Notes: a model not told the origin generated them from the letters alone. DNA of 47,223 bases from Prevotella sp. CAG:924 (GCA_000431975.1 HF988428.1:1-47223); one strand, 5' to 3'; shown: positions 36,907 through 45,664, counted from the first letter of the stretch. Made by a program: numbers and translations.

Positions 36907-37791
36907 ATGAAACAAACACTCAACGAAAAGATTACAGACCATCTTGACATCCTGCAGAGAGAAATCAGCTACAGGGCTGACGTGTGCTCGTCAGGAGGTG
37001 TCGTCTCCGATTTCCCCCCGGATATGAAAGACGGCTTTGTCTGTTTCGGCATCGGTCTTATAGTGTGCCTTGAGGGTGAGTTTGAATTCACCTTGTCAGA
37101 CAGGCCATATAAGGCAAACCGGGGAGAGACGGTCTTCATGCCTGAAGGCATGGTGTTCTGCACCACCCGACAGTCGCCCGACTTGCGCGTCAGCATCATC
37201 ATCTACCGCACCGAACCTATACGCGATGTGGTTGGTACCATGGTCCAGTCTGTGCATCTCTATGCCCGTATGGCACCCGATATGCCGTGCGTGTGGCACA
37301 CCGGATGTGAGGACGACATTGCCAGATATATCTCGCTGATAGGAGTGGAGCAGCCCACGCCCGACAAGTTCTTTGCCACTAGCGAACACAAGCTCCTCCT
37401 TCTGTCACTCACCTACCGCCTGTGCGAGGTATTCAGCCAGAGATATCTGTCGGGCAGTTCGGCCAACGTACGGAGGACAGAGATATTCCTGAAGCTCATC
37501 CAGCTCATCGGCCGTCACTATATGTCAGAACGCGGCGTGGCATTCTATGCCGACAAGCTCTGCCTGTCGCCCAAATACCTGTCCGAGCTGTCTAAGTCGA
37601 TATGCGGATATACCGTCCAAGAACTTGTCTTCAAAGCCATTATACGCAAGGCCATGGGCCTGCTCGACAGTACCAACAAAACAGTTGCCGAGATATCCGA
37701 CAAATTAAACTTCCCCAATCCATCAAGTTTCGGCACGTTTTTTCGCAAGCAGACGGGCTTGTCACCACAGAAATATCGGGAACGTATATAA
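36907..37791 (+). CDS. AraC family transcriptional regulator
   Basis: 294 residues. The N-terminal half is a cupin-like sensor (GLIVCLEGEFEFTLSDRPYK, RGETVFMPEGMVF). The C-terminal half holds two helix-turn-helix motifs (GVAFYADKLCLSPKYLSELS; TVAEISDKLNFPNPSSFGTF) ending FFRKQTGLSPQKYRER, the AraC signature. It lies directly after the efflux operon on the same strand, so it is the likely regulator of that operon, possibly activated by a transported compound. Confidence 0.9.
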   Translation: MKQTLNEKITDHLDILQREISYRADVCSSGGVVSDFPPDMKDGFVCFGIGLIVCLEGEFEFTLSDRPYKANRGETVFMPEGMVFCTTRQSPDLRVSIIIYRTEPIRDVVGTMVQSVHLYARMAPDMPCVWHTGCEDDIARYISLIGVEQPTPDKFFATSEHKLLLLSLTYRLCEVFSQRYLSGSSANVRRTEIFLKLIQLIGRHYMSERGVAFYADKLCLSPKYLSELSKSICGYTVQELVFKAIIRKAMGLLDSTNKTVAEISDKLNFPNPSSFGTFFRKQTGLSPQKYRERI

Positions 37792-38134
37792 TATATTGAT
37801 TTTCAACATACTATATACAAGGCTCCCAAAAAATGCCTCCGATTTAATACAGGATCGCTTCCAACATCCGAAAACATCGACAGGTCAAATCTGGAATACG
37901 CCTCCTACTAAGACGTCATTTCCTTTCGGCGACAAAATAAAGTATTCTGTCATTGAAGGCGCATTGGTCTTTCATCTTCGGGACATATCGGCGACAAAAC
38001 AAGGATTTCTTCCGCCCCTTCCAAGCCATCCTGTTTCACGAAAAAATAAGGTGGTGAATCTGAAAAATAGAAAGTCTCGGATTATCTTTCCCTATTCTGC
38101 CCACAATCGTCCGACTGATATATATATTCAAAAA
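37792..38134. other. Non-coding stretch between the AraC gene and the murF terminator
   Basis: About 340 bp. TCGGCGACAAAA occurs twice (37926-37937 and 37988-37999, 62 bp apart); after the first copy GACAAAATA pairs with TATTCTGTC across 3 nt with one mismatch (37931-37951). The open frame across it has no recognisable motif. Confidence 0.45.
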
Positions 38135-38174
38135 AAGTCCGGCAATCTGATACCGATATCAGATTGCCGGACTT
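38135..38174 (-). terminator. murF terminator
   Basis: A perfect 18-bp stem (38135-38152 with 38157-38174) with the 4-nt loop CCGA, followed on the minus strand by a T-run. It starts 22 bp after the murF stop; the strongest terminator in the window. Confidence 0.9.
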
Positions 38175-38195
38175 AAATATTTGTACATCAATTAT

Positions 38196-39509
38196 TTACA
38201 GTAATTCAGGAAGCTCAAAAAGCTTGATGCCGTTACTGCCTTTGATCAGGATGAGCTTATCCTTAGGCTGCTGTTGGGCAATAGCCTCCTTCACAGCTTC
38301 CACATCGGGGAATTTTCGGAAAGTGGTGTTCGTCTTTGCAAACTCAGGACCGACAAGCCACACATGGGTGATGCCGGCTGAAAGCAGTGCATTAACCACT
38401 TTCTGATGCTCCTCACCGCTCACCTCGCCCAGCTCACGCATGTCACCAAGGATGGCCAGCTTAGACTTACCGACATTCATCAACCGGAAATTCTCGATGG
38501 CTGCCGCCATACTCGAAGGATTGGCGTTGTAGGCATCCACCACCAACGTATTGTGTTCCGTCTCCGTCAGTTGCGAACGGTTATTGCTCGGCTGATAATG
38601 AGAAAGGGCATGACAAATCTGCTGAGGTGACACACCGAAATGCAATCCAACGGCGATAGCGGCCAGAAGGTTGTCTATGTTGTATGCACCGACAAGATGT
38701 GTCTCCACTTCGTATTCCCCATTTACGCCCTCTGCACTCCAAGCGAAGCGGACAAAGGGATCGCAGGCCAATACATGACCACGTACATGATAATCGGTCT
38801 CCTCACTCTGGCCATAACCAATGATGCGCTCCATCTCACGCTCCGATGCCATGGCTACAAGATCTTCATTGCCTTCGTTCAGAAAGAGCAGACCATTGTG
38901 AGCTGCAAGGTAGTCGTACAGCTCACCCTTCGTACGCTTCACGCCTTCAAAAGAGCCGAACCCCTGCAGATGGGCACGTCCCACATTGGTGATCAGTCCA
39001 CATGTCGGCTCGACATATTCTACAAGTTTCTTAATGTCGCCAGGATGAGAAGCACCCATCTCCACGACGGCAATCTCATGATCTCCGTTCAGACGCAGCA
39101 GTGTCTTAGGCACACCGACATCGTTATTGAAATTGCCCTCCGTATGCATCACACGATACTTCTCAGCCAACACAGTAGACACCAGTTCCTTTGTGGTGGT
39201 CTTACCATTGGTACCGGTGATACCGATGACAGGAATAGTGAACTCGCGCCGATGGGCCCGGGCAAGTTCCTTGAAGGCTACAAGCGTATCGGCAACCAGT
39301 ACATAGCGTGCATCGCCTTCGGGAACGACAGCCGGATCGTCCACGACAGCATAACTGCAGCCCTGCTCCAGAGCCTTGGCAGCAAACTTATTGCCATCAA
39401 ACGATTCTCCTTTCAGAGCCAGGAAGATAGAGCCCTCAGGACAGTCGCGGCTGTCGGTCGTCACCACGGGGTGCTCCTTATAGAGGGTGTAGAGAATAGA
39501 GTTATCCAT
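38196..39509 (-). CDS. murF: UDP-N-acetylmuramoyl-tripeptide--D-alanyl-D-alanine ligase
   Basis: 437 residues, the usual Mur ligase length. The P-loop GITGTNGKTTTKE (about 96-108), the FNNDVGVPKTLL substrate segment, EMGASHPGDI and DAYNANPSSM motifs identify MurF. It adds D-Ala-D-Ala (made by Ddl at 6916-7920) to the UDP-MurNAc-tripeptide in the cytoplasm. Monocistronic, divergent from folP. Confidence 0.95.
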   Translation of the reverse strand: MDNSILYTLYKEHPVVTTDSRDCPEGSIFLALKGESFDGNKFAAKALEQGCSYAVVDDPAVVPEGDARYVLVADTLVAFKELARAHRREFTIPVIGITGTNGKTTTKELVSTVLAEKYRVMHTEGNFNNDVGVPKTLLRLNGDHEIAVVEMGASHPGDIKKLVEYVEPTCGLITNVGRAHLQGFGSFEGVKRTKGELYDYLAAHNGLLFLNEGNEDLVAMASEREMERIIGYGQSEETDYHVRGHVLACDPFVRFAWSAEGVNGEYEVETHLVGAYNIDNLLAAIAVGLHFGVSPQQICHALSHYQPSNNRSQLTETEHNTLVVDAYNANPSSMAAAIENFRLMNVGKSKLAILGDMRELGEVSGEEHQKVVNALLSAGITHVWLVGPEFAKTNTTFRKFPDVEAVKEAIAQQQPKDKLILIKGSNGIKLFELPELL

Positions 39510-39531
39510 AGTGTGTTATTTATTGTCGATG

Positions 39532-39539
39532 CAAAGTTA
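39532..39539 (-). promoter_or_regulatory. -7 box of murF
   Basis: TAACTTTG on the minus strand, 22 bp before the murF start codon. No clear -33 TTTG at the normal distance. Confidence 0.5.
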
Positions 39540-39583
39540 CTGCAAAAAACATAAAAAGACACTGATTTCTCGATTATAATTAC

Positions 39584-39591
39584 TATTTTTG
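39584..39591 (+). promoter_or_regulatory. -7 box of folP-cdaA
   Basis: TATTTTTG, matching TAnnTTTG, 34 bp before the folP ATG. The divergent murF box lies about 45 bp to the left. Confidence 0.5.
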
Positions 39592-39625
39592 CGGTGAAAA
39601 CATAATCACTATTCTAACACAGAAC

Positions 39626-40447
39626 ATGGAATATACGCTAAATATCAAAGGGCAGCTATTATCGCTCTCCCGTCCGCAAGTAATGGGCATTCTCAACGTC
39701 ACTCCCGACTCGTTCTACGCAGACTCACGCAAGCAAACAGAGCAGGACATTATCGACCGTGCCCACCAGATCGTCCGCGAAGGCGGCTCCATCATCGACG
39801 TAGGCGCATGCTCCACCCGCCCCGGCTCCCAGCCCGTGAGTGCATCGGAAGAAGCCTCCCGCCTACAGTGGGCACTCGGCATCATCCGGCGCGAACTGCC
39901 TGACACGCCAATTTCCGTAGATACCTTCCGGCCCTCCGTGGCACGTCAGTGCATCGAAGAATGGGGCGCCGACATCATCAATGACATCTCGGAAGGCGGG
40001 CTGACCTGCCCTGACGGTACGCCCGCAGAAAAGAGTGAATCCATGTTTGAGCTGGTAGGCCGTCTTCAGGTGCCTTATATTCTCATGTCCACCAAATCAA
40101 ACTTAAAGGACATGATCAAGGCCTTCAGTGGTGAGATACAACAGCTCCGTGACCTCGGAGCGAAGGACATCATCCTCGATCCGGGGTACGGATTCGGCAA
40201 GTCGCTTGCCGACAACTACCGCATTCTCTATCACGCTGAAGAACTGCAGGCACTCGACCTGCCAATATTGGTAGGCGCCTCACGCAAGTCAATGATCTTC
40301 AAGCTGATCGGCGGCGATTCCTCTACCTCCCTCAATGGTACGACCGTCATCGACACCGTCTCACTGATGAAAGGGGCCAGCATCCTGCGCGTACACGACG
40401 TGCGACAAGCCGTTGAAGCTGTAGACATGCTCAACGTGCCCGTATAA
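39626..40447 (+). CDS. folP: Dihydropteroate synthase
   Basis: 273 residues. The two DHPS signatures are clear: MGILNVTPDSFYADSR near residue 20 and IIDVGACSTRPGSQPVS near 57, plus DPGYGFGKS. It condenses p-aminobenzoate with the pterin diphosphate in folate synthesis and is the sulfonamide target. It is followed 46 bp later by cdaA, a common pairing in Bacteroidetes. Confidence 0.95.
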   Translation: MEYTLNIKGQLLSLSRPQVMGILNVTPDSFYADSRKQTEQDIIDRAHQIVREGGSIIDVGACSTRPGSQPVSASEEASRLQWALGIIRRELPDTPISVDTFRPSVARQCIEEWGADIINDISEGGLTCPDGTPAEKSESMFELVGRLQVPYILMSTKSNLKDMIKAFSGEIQQLRDLGAKDIILDPGYGFGKSLADNYRILYHAEELQALDLPILVGASRKSMIFKLIGGDSSTSLNGTTVIDTVSLMKGASILRVHDVRQAVEAVDMLNVPV

Positions 40448-40493
40448 ATCATTCCCATACTAATGCCTACCTAACGGCTAAACCTCTGAAAAA

Positions 40494-41264
40494 ATGTTTT
40501 TTGACTTTGGCATCAAAGATATCATCGACATCCTGTGTGTCGCCCTGATACTCTACTATATCTACCGTCTGATGAAGGAGAGCCGCTCGCTCAATGTCTT
40601 CATTGGCATCATGGTCTTTGTCCTTGTCTGGCTCTTCGTGAGTCAGATCCTAGAGATGCGGCTACTTGGAAGCATTCTCGACAAGTTGGTAAGCGTCGGT
40701 GTCATCGGTCTCATAGTCCTCTTCAAAGAGGAAATCAGAAAATTTCTCTATCAACTCGGCGCACACCAGCACGTGAAGTCATTTCTGCGCTTCTTCCAGC
40801 ACAAAGACGCCAATAAGGAAGAGGAGGACAAGGAAACCATCCTGCCTATCGTATGGGCCTGTATGGACATGGCAAAAGGAAAGGTAGGAGCCCTTATCGT
40901 CGTTGAGCGGGCCACGCCCCTCGAAGACATTGTCAATACCGGCGAGACCATAGACGCCGATATCAATAAGCTCTTAATCGAGAATATCTTCTTCAAGAAC
41001 TCGCCCCTTCACGACGGTGCCATGATCATCTCTAAGAAGCGCATCAAGGCCGTTGGTTGTATCCTCCCCGTGTCACACAACATGGACATACCCAAGGAGC
41101 TGGGACTACGTCACCGTGCTGCCCTAGGCATCTCCCAGGACAGCGACGCCATTGCCATCACCGTGTCAGAGGAGACCGGACGTATCAGTGTAGCCATCAA
41201 GGGACAATTCCGGTTGAGACTATCGGCCGAAGAGCTGGAGGCCATCTTAGCCAAGGAGCTGTGA
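40494..41264 (+). CDS. cdaA: Membrane-bound diadenylate cyclase (c-di-AMP synthase)
   Basis: 256 residues. Three N-terminal membrane helices (about 10-27, 34-52, 62-78), a short linker, then the DAC domain with DGA (174-176, in NSPLHDGAMII) and RHR (206-208, in LGLRHRAALGIS), the catalytic and ATP-binding motifs. It makes c-di-AMP, a messenger for osmolyte and cell-wall control. Likely co-transcribed with folP. Confidence 0.95.
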   Translation: MFFDFGIKDIIDILCVALILYYIYRLMKESRSLNVFIGIMVFVLVWLFVSQILEMRLLGSILDKLVSVGVIGLIVLFKEEIRKFLYQLGAHQHVKSFLRFFQHKDANKEEEDKETILPIVWACMDMAKGKVGALIVVERATPLEDIVNTGETIDADINKLLIENIFFKNSPLHDGAMIISKKRIKAVGCILPVSHNMDIPKELGLRHRAALGISQDSDAIAITVSEETGRISVAIKGQFRLRLSAEELEAILAKEL

Positions 41265-41314
41265 CTTATGTGCACTGACAGCCGCACATCTCAAAAAAAT
41301 CCAAATGAAAAAGA

Positions 41315-41345
41315 TTGGCTAAGTCAGCGTAAATGATTACCTTTG
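41315..41345 (+). promoter_or_regulatory. Promoter of pta-ackA
   Basis: TTGG (41315-41318), 19-bp spacer, TACCTTTG (41338-41345), a close match to the Bacteroidetes consensus. The pta ATG lies 36 bp further on. Confidence 0.7.
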
Positions 41346-41381
41346 CATCCACACTGGAATTATACAACACTAAAAAATAAT

Positions 41382-42437
41382 ATGAGTTTGTTAGATCAGA
41401 TTGTAGCGCGTGCTAAAGCCGACAAGCAGCGCATCGTTCTTCCCGAAGCAGAGGAAGAGCGCACATTGAAAGCAGCCGACAAAGTACTGGCCAACGACCT
41501 CGCTGACCTCATCCTGATTGGTAACCCTGAAAACATCAAGAAAGAAGCCACGGAGTGGGGACTGACCCATCTCGACAAGGCTACCATCATCGATCCTCTC
41601 CACTGCGAAAAGACAGAAGAGTATGCCGCACTGCTGGCTGAACTCCGCAAGAAGAAGGGCATGACCATTGAGCAAGCCCGTGAACTGGTAACAAAGAACA
41701 ACCTGTACTTAGGATGCATGATCATCAAGACCGGTGACGCCGATGGTCAGATCTCCGGTGCACTGAGCACCACAGGTGACACACTGCGCCCCGCCCTGCA
41801 GATCATCAAATGTGCTCCCGGCATCACCTGCGTAAGCGGTGCCATGCTTCTGATCACGAAAGAGAAAGAGATGGGCAAGGACGGTGTTGTCGTAATGAGT
41901 GATGTTGCCGTGACACCCAATCCTACAGCCGACCAGCTGGCACAGTTCGCCTACTGCACCGCACAGACCGCCAAGAGCCTGGCAGGCATCGACGATCCTG
42001 AGGTAGCCATCTTGAGCTTCTCTACAAAGGGATCTGCCAAGGATGCCAAGGACAAGACTACCGGCAAGAGCGTCTACATCATCGACAAGGTGATCGAAGC
42101 TACCCAGCTCGCTAAGGAAAAATATCCCGAGCTCCATGTTGACGGTGAGCTCCAGGCTGATGCCGCCCTCGTACCCAGCGTGGCTCATACCAAGGCCAAG
42201 GGTTCTGACGTTGCCGGTAAGGCCAACGTACTGATCGTCCCCAACCTCGAGGTTGGCAACATCGGCTACAAGCTCGTGCAACGTCTCGGTGGTGCCATCG
42301 CCATCGGTCCTATCCTTCAGGGTATCGCACGCCCGGTGAACGACTTGTCACGTGGATGCTCTGTAGACGACATCTACTACATGGTGGCCATCACCTCATG
42401 CCAGGCACAGGACGCAAAGGCAAACGAGGCTAAATAA
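41382..42437 (+). CDS. pta: Phosphate acetyltransferase
   Basis: 351 residues from ATG 41382; the longer frame begins inside the promoter. It shows the PTA_PTB core: RIVLPEAEEERTLKAAD at the start, ISGALSTTGDTLRPAL, and the C-terminal GIARPVNDLSRGCSVDDIYY. It converts acetyl-CoA and phosphate to acetyl phosphate. This is the short form without the N-terminal regulatory domain. It pairs with ackA downstream; strongly biased codons suggest high expression. Confidence 0.95.
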   Translation: MSLLDQIVARAKADKQRIVLPEAEEERTLKAADKVLANDLADLILIGNPENIKKEATEWGLTHLDKATIIDPLHCEKTEEYAALLAELRKKKGMTIEQARELVTKNNLYLGCMIIKTGDADGQISGALSTTGDTLRPALQIIKCAPGITCVSGAMLLITKEKEMGKDGVVVMSDVAVTPNPTADQLAQFAYCTAQTAKSLAGIDDPEVAILSFSTKGSAKDAKDKTTGKSVYIIDKVIEATQLAKEKYPELHVDGELQADAALVPSVAHTKAKGSDVAGKANVLIVPNLEVGNIGYKLVQRLGGAIAIGPILQGIARPVNDLSRGCSVDDIYYMVAITSCQAQDAKANEAK

Positions 42438-42440
42438 GCA

Positions 42441-42514
42441 ACGGATCAAGACTAAGCTAAGCCGGGACACGAAACCATTCATCCCGGCTAACTTCGTCCG
42501 CACACTCGATCCGT
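42441..42514 (+). other. Nested stem-loop between pta and ackA
   Basis: An inner helix AGCCGGGA/TCCCGGCT (42460-42467 with 42482-42489) lies inside an outer ACGGATC/GATCCGT pairing (42441-42447 with 42508-42514). No T-tract follows, so partial attenuation or RNA processing is likelier than full termination. Confidence 0.5.
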
Positions 42515-42551
42515 ATCTCCCAAAAACAACTCTAATAAACAATAACATTCT

Positions 42552-43757
42552 ATGAAAGTACTGGTACTGAACTGCGGAAGTTCTTCCATCAAATATAAAT
42601 TGTACGACATGGCCGACGAGAGCGTACTGGCTCAAGGCGGTGTAGAGCGCATCGGCATCGACGGTGCCTTCATCAAGGTGAAGCTCCCTAACGGAGAGAA
42701 GAAGCAGATCAATGCTGATCTGCCTACCCATAAGGAAGGTGTCGCCCTCGTATTCAAGGTGCTGCTCGATCCCGAGATCGGCGCCATCAAGAGCCTCGAC
42801 GAGATCGATGCCGTAGGCCACCGTATCGTGCAGGGTGGTGACCTCTTCGAGAAGAGCTGCATCGTCACTCCCGAAGTAGAGAAGGGTATCGAGAGCCTCA
42901 TTGACCTCGCCCCCGTACACAATGCCGGCCACCTGCGCGGTATCCGTGCCGTAGACGCCCTGATGCCCAACGTGCCTCAGGTGACTGTCTTCGACAATGC
43001 ATTCCACTCTACAATGCCTCCCTACGCCTATCTCTATGCCGTTCCCTACGAGATGTATCAGAAATATCACGTGCGTCGCTATGGCTTCCACGGAACCTCT
43101 CACCGCTATGTAAGTCATCGCGTATGCGACTTCCTTGGCGTAGACATCAATACCCAGAAGATCATCACCTGCCACATCGGCAATGGTGCTTCAGTGGCCG
43201 CCGTGAAATATGGCAAGGTGATCGACACCTCCATGGGTCTGACTCCGTTGGCTGGCCTGATGATGGGCAGCCGCTCGGGTGACATTGATCCTTCTGCCGT
43301 TACTTATATGATGGAGAAGCTGAACAAGACTCCTCAGGAGATGGCCGACTGGTTGAACAAGGAGTCTGGTGTGCTCGGCATCACCGGCATGTCATCTGAC
43401 ATGCGTGACATTGAGAAGGCCGATAAGGAAGGTAACGAGCGTGCACACCTCGCCCTGCAGATGTACAACTATCGCATCAAGAAATACATCGGCGCTTATG
43501 CCGCAGCCATGAATGGTGTCGATATCATCGTCTTCACTGCCGGTGTAGGCGAGAACCAGGAAGGTGTACGTTGGGATTCCTGCCAGGGCCTCGACTATCT
43601 GGGCGTCAAGCTCGATGCAGAGCGCAACCACTGCCGTGGCGTAGAGCAGGTTATCTCTGCTGACGACTCTAAGGTAAAGGTAGTACTTATCCCCACCGAT
43701 GAGGAGATCGTCATCGCCCGCGACACCGTAGAACTCGTAGAGGGCCTGAAGAAATAA
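42552..43757 (+). CDS. ackA: Acetate kinase
   Basis: 401 residues. The start VLVLNCGSSSIKYKLYDM and the motifs RRYGFHGTSHRYVS, TCHIGNGASVAAV and FTAGVGENQEGVR are diagnostic of acetate kinase. It makes ATP and acetate from acetyl phosphate, a main energy step in fermenting Bacteroidales. Second gene of the pta-ackA operon; terminator at 43833-43870. Confidence 0.97.
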   Translation: MKVLVLNCGSSSIKYKLYDMADESVLAQGGVERIGIDGAFIKVKLPNGEKKQINADLPTHKEGVALVFKVLLDPEIGAIKSLDEIDAVGHRIVQGGDLFEKSCIVTPEVEKGIESLIDLAPVHNAGHLRGIRAVDALMPNVPQVTVFDNAFHSTMPPYAYLYAVPYEMYQKYHVRRYGFHGTSHRYVSHRVCDFLGVDINTQKIITCHIGNGASVAAVKYGKVIDTSMGLTPLAGLMMGSRSGDIDPSAVTYMMEKLNKTPQEMADWLNKESGVLGITGMSSDMRDIEKADKEGNERAHLALQMYNYRIKKYIGAYAAAMNGVDIIVFTAGVGENQEGVRWDSCQGLDYLGVKLDAERNHCRGVEQVISADDSKVKVVLIPTDEEIVIARDTVELVEGLKK

Positions 43758-43832
43758 ATCCATAGCCACAGATAGCCTGTGGATAATATAAAACCTTACA
43801 TCACAGGCATCGTCATAGGCTATGACATATTA

Positions 43833-43870
43833 AAATCCGCTCGCTGTCCAGCCGGACAACGAGCGGATTT
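43833..43870 (+). terminator. pta-ackA terminator
   Basis: 17-nt arms (43833-43849 and 43854-43870) pair with one mismatch around a 4-nt loop, then TTTCTTTATT-like tail on the + strand. Confidence 0.8.
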
Positions 43871-43975
43871 CTTTATTGCCGTCCCGATGCAGATTTGTTG
43901 GAGGTCACTCTTTCAAATAATGCGAACAAACAACATACACCGTTCCGATACACAGTAAGCACACATCCTAAAAAC

Positions 43976-44914
43976 CTATCTCAACATTATTATATGCCGA
44001 AGAATCAGTGTCTTATACTGGTGCTTCATATCTTCGGGCAGGAAGGACATATCGATGAGCTCGAACCATTTGGGCAACACCCTACTGAACTTGCGTGCCA
44101 TATTCTCAATGACCTTCTCCTCAATGCCCGACAAAGTGATGGACTTCATAAAGTCCGCCTTATGCAGCTTGCGCTTCTTTCCGTTAAGCGTAAGAGCCAG
44201 TTCTTCGGTATCCTCCCGCATGACAAGGGCTGTAGACAACATATCGTAGGCGGGCGTAAGCGTATAGGCACCGTCCATGGCATTGTAAAGCGAGAAGTTT
44301 TTCAGATGCATGTCTGCGTTACCGGTGATCCACGAGAATACGACAACCTCCCAAAAGTTGACCAGATCGAGTTTCGGAGTTGACGAATATTTCTTTATGG
44401 CCTTGGCTATCTGTTCGTAAGAACCTTTATATTTATACTCGGTAAGACGCTCGGTCAGCTGGCACATATCTTCCATAGGGATCTTCCGGCCATCGGATGT
44501 ACGGTCTATTCGCCTCGTTATATAACACAATTCGCCGTCGCTGAAACGTATAAGACTATGCGGCACTACAGCTATCTTTGCTGCCTCCGCCAGATGCATG
44601 GTAAGGTCCTCAAGCTCGGGCAATGCCCGGTATGTGGCGGTCTGCGGCTTCAGGATGAAACGTCCCCACAGTCCCACTATGGTGAAACGGTCGGGCTCGT
44701 TCCTGCCTCCCCGGTCAATGTCGAGTGACAGCTTGGCCTGAACACCCGTAAGCGTTGTCTGACTGCGCACCACCTGCCGTGCCAAATCACCCAACTGTGC
44801 CCTGACATAAGGCAAAGAAGGCGCATTGCGTGTACCGAAGAACTTACGGGCACATGCCGGATGAAAATCGGTCTGTCCCTCTTTCAACTCCTTGTAACAA
44901 TAAAGACACCTCAT
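43976..44914 (-). CDS. HipT-like Ser/Thr kinase toxin (HipA C-terminal core)
   Basis: 312 residues. It lacks the HipA N-terminal subdomain, which is encoded separately by the gene upstream. The kinase core shows K89 in RFILKP, the catalytic NADMHLKN (D201) and the metal-binding YDMLST (D224). The glycine-rich loop region reads T54-L55-T56 before GVQAKLS, where HipT of E. coli O127 has SIS. A possible zinc site CxxC...HxxC (C3, C6, H18, C21) opens the protein. HipA kinases phosphorylate aminoacyl-tRNA synthetases and cause growth arrest; the target here is unknown. Confidence 0.85.
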   Translation of the reverse strand: MRCLYCYKELKEGQTDFHPACARKFFGTRNAPSLPYVRAQLGDLARQVVRSQTTLTGVQAKLSLDIDRGGRNEPDRFTIVGLWGRFILKPQTATYRALPELEDLTMHLAEAAKIAVVPHSLIRFSDGELCYITRRIDRTSDGRKIPMEDMCQLTERLTEYKYKGSYEQIAKAIKKYSSTPKLDLVNFWEVVVFSWITGNADMHLKNFSLYNAMDGAYTLTPAYDMLSTALVMREDTEELALTLNGKKRKLHKADFMKSITLSGIEEKVIENMARKFSRVLPKWFELIDMSFLPEDMKHQYKTLILRHIIMLR

Positions 44915-44982
44915 AGTTAATTCATAATTGGGTAAACGAAAAAATATCGAAAAGAGGATATTAAATTTTATTTTTTAATTCC

Positions 44983-45327
44983 TCATTCTCCCCTATCTTC
45001 TTCCTCATCATCCTGCTCCGGCACCACGCTGACGGCTCCGATGCAGTCCTTACAACAGGCAAGGAGCAGCGACATACGGTCACGCTGATTTATCTTCCAG
45101 CTCTTTTCGGCTATGTCAAGCAGCCACCCTTCAGGTATGAGTCCGTCGAAAAACGGAAACAGCACAGTATCGTGATAAGGCTTGTCAGTAAGAGGAAGGG
45201 TAAGACTGACCGCCTCGGCATCGTCAGAAGAAAGGAAATCAGAATCATACAAGAATGTAAATCCATTCTCGTCTTCAGTAAGCCGTCCGGCCACACGGTC
45301 GTAAAGATATACTATCGCTGTCTTCAT
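44983..45327 (-). CDS. HipS-like protein (stand-alone HipA N-terminal subdomain)
   Basis: 114 residues. It reads as the N-terminal (couple_hipA) part of HipA: KTAIVYLYDRVAGRLTEDEN, LTLPLTDKPYHDTVLFPFFD and GLIPEGWLLD, with an acidic tail. In the tripartite HipBST system the equivalent small protein HipS is the antitoxin that blocks HipT. It lies between the HipB-like and kinase genes, in the same order as HipBST. Confidence 0.82.
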   Translation of the reverse strand: MKTAIVYLYDRVAGRLTEDENGFTFLYDSDFLSSDDAEAVSLTLPLTDKPYHDTVLFPFFDGLIPEGWLLDIAEKSWKINQRDRMSLLLACCKDCIGAVSVVPEQDDEEEDRGE

Positions 45328-45413
45328 AGGCTAAAGGATTTGAGTTCAGATAGAAAATAAAGAGATTGACACCGACTGGACAATGCGAGGCCCTGCTCTA
45401 CTGATAAGGGCTT

Positions 45414-45638
45414 TTACTTGCCCTGCTCACTGCCTGAACGCATGTCAACGGCACCGACCTGATGTCCGAAAAGGCTCAGCACCTGATTGACCTTGTCCAT
45501 ACGCAAGGTCTGCTTGCCCTGCTCCAACTCGCGGACAAAGCGCAACCCCACACCTGACTTTTCGGCCAGGTCAACCTGAGTGAGGTTAAACTTCCTGCGC
45601 ATTTCCTTAACAAAATCAGCTATCAGTCTGTCATTCAT
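45414..45638 (-). CDS. HipB-like XRE family DNA-binding protein
   Basis: 74 residues from ATG 45638; the longer frame crosses operator 1. An XRE helix-turn-helix is clear (LTQVDLAEKSGVGLRFVREL EQGKQTLRMDKVNQVLSLFG, two consecutive segments), very like HipB. It should bind the palindromes at 45641-45741 and repress its own operon, boosted by the other subunits. Confidence 0.88.
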   Translation of the reverse strand: MNDRLIADFVKEMRRKFNLTQVDLAEKSGVGLRFVRELEQGKQTLRMDKVNQVLSLFGHQVGAVDMRSGSEQGK

Positions 45639-45640
45639 AT

Positions 45641-45658
45641 TATACCCGTTTGGGTACA
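45641..45658. promoter_or_regulatory. Operator 1 of the hip operon
   Basis: TATACC-N6-GGTACA, one base off a perfect palindrome. It begins 2 bp before the hipB start codon and overlaps the expected transcription start. Confidence 0.75.
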
Positions 45659-45664
45659 AATATA
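45657..45664 (-). promoter_or_regulatory. -7 box of the hip operon
   Basis: TATATTTG on the minus strand, matching TAnnTTTG. Operator 1 overlaps its downstream edge, and operator 2 covers the place of the -33 element. No clear TTTG at -33. Confidence 0.5.

Noticed and set aside
37796..38176. Open frame of 126 codons after the AraC gene
   Set aside because: It runs through the murF terminator and has no recognisable domain.
42396..43175. Minus-strand frame of 259 codons opposite ackA
   Set aside because: Antisense shadow of the strongly codon-biased acetate kinase gene.
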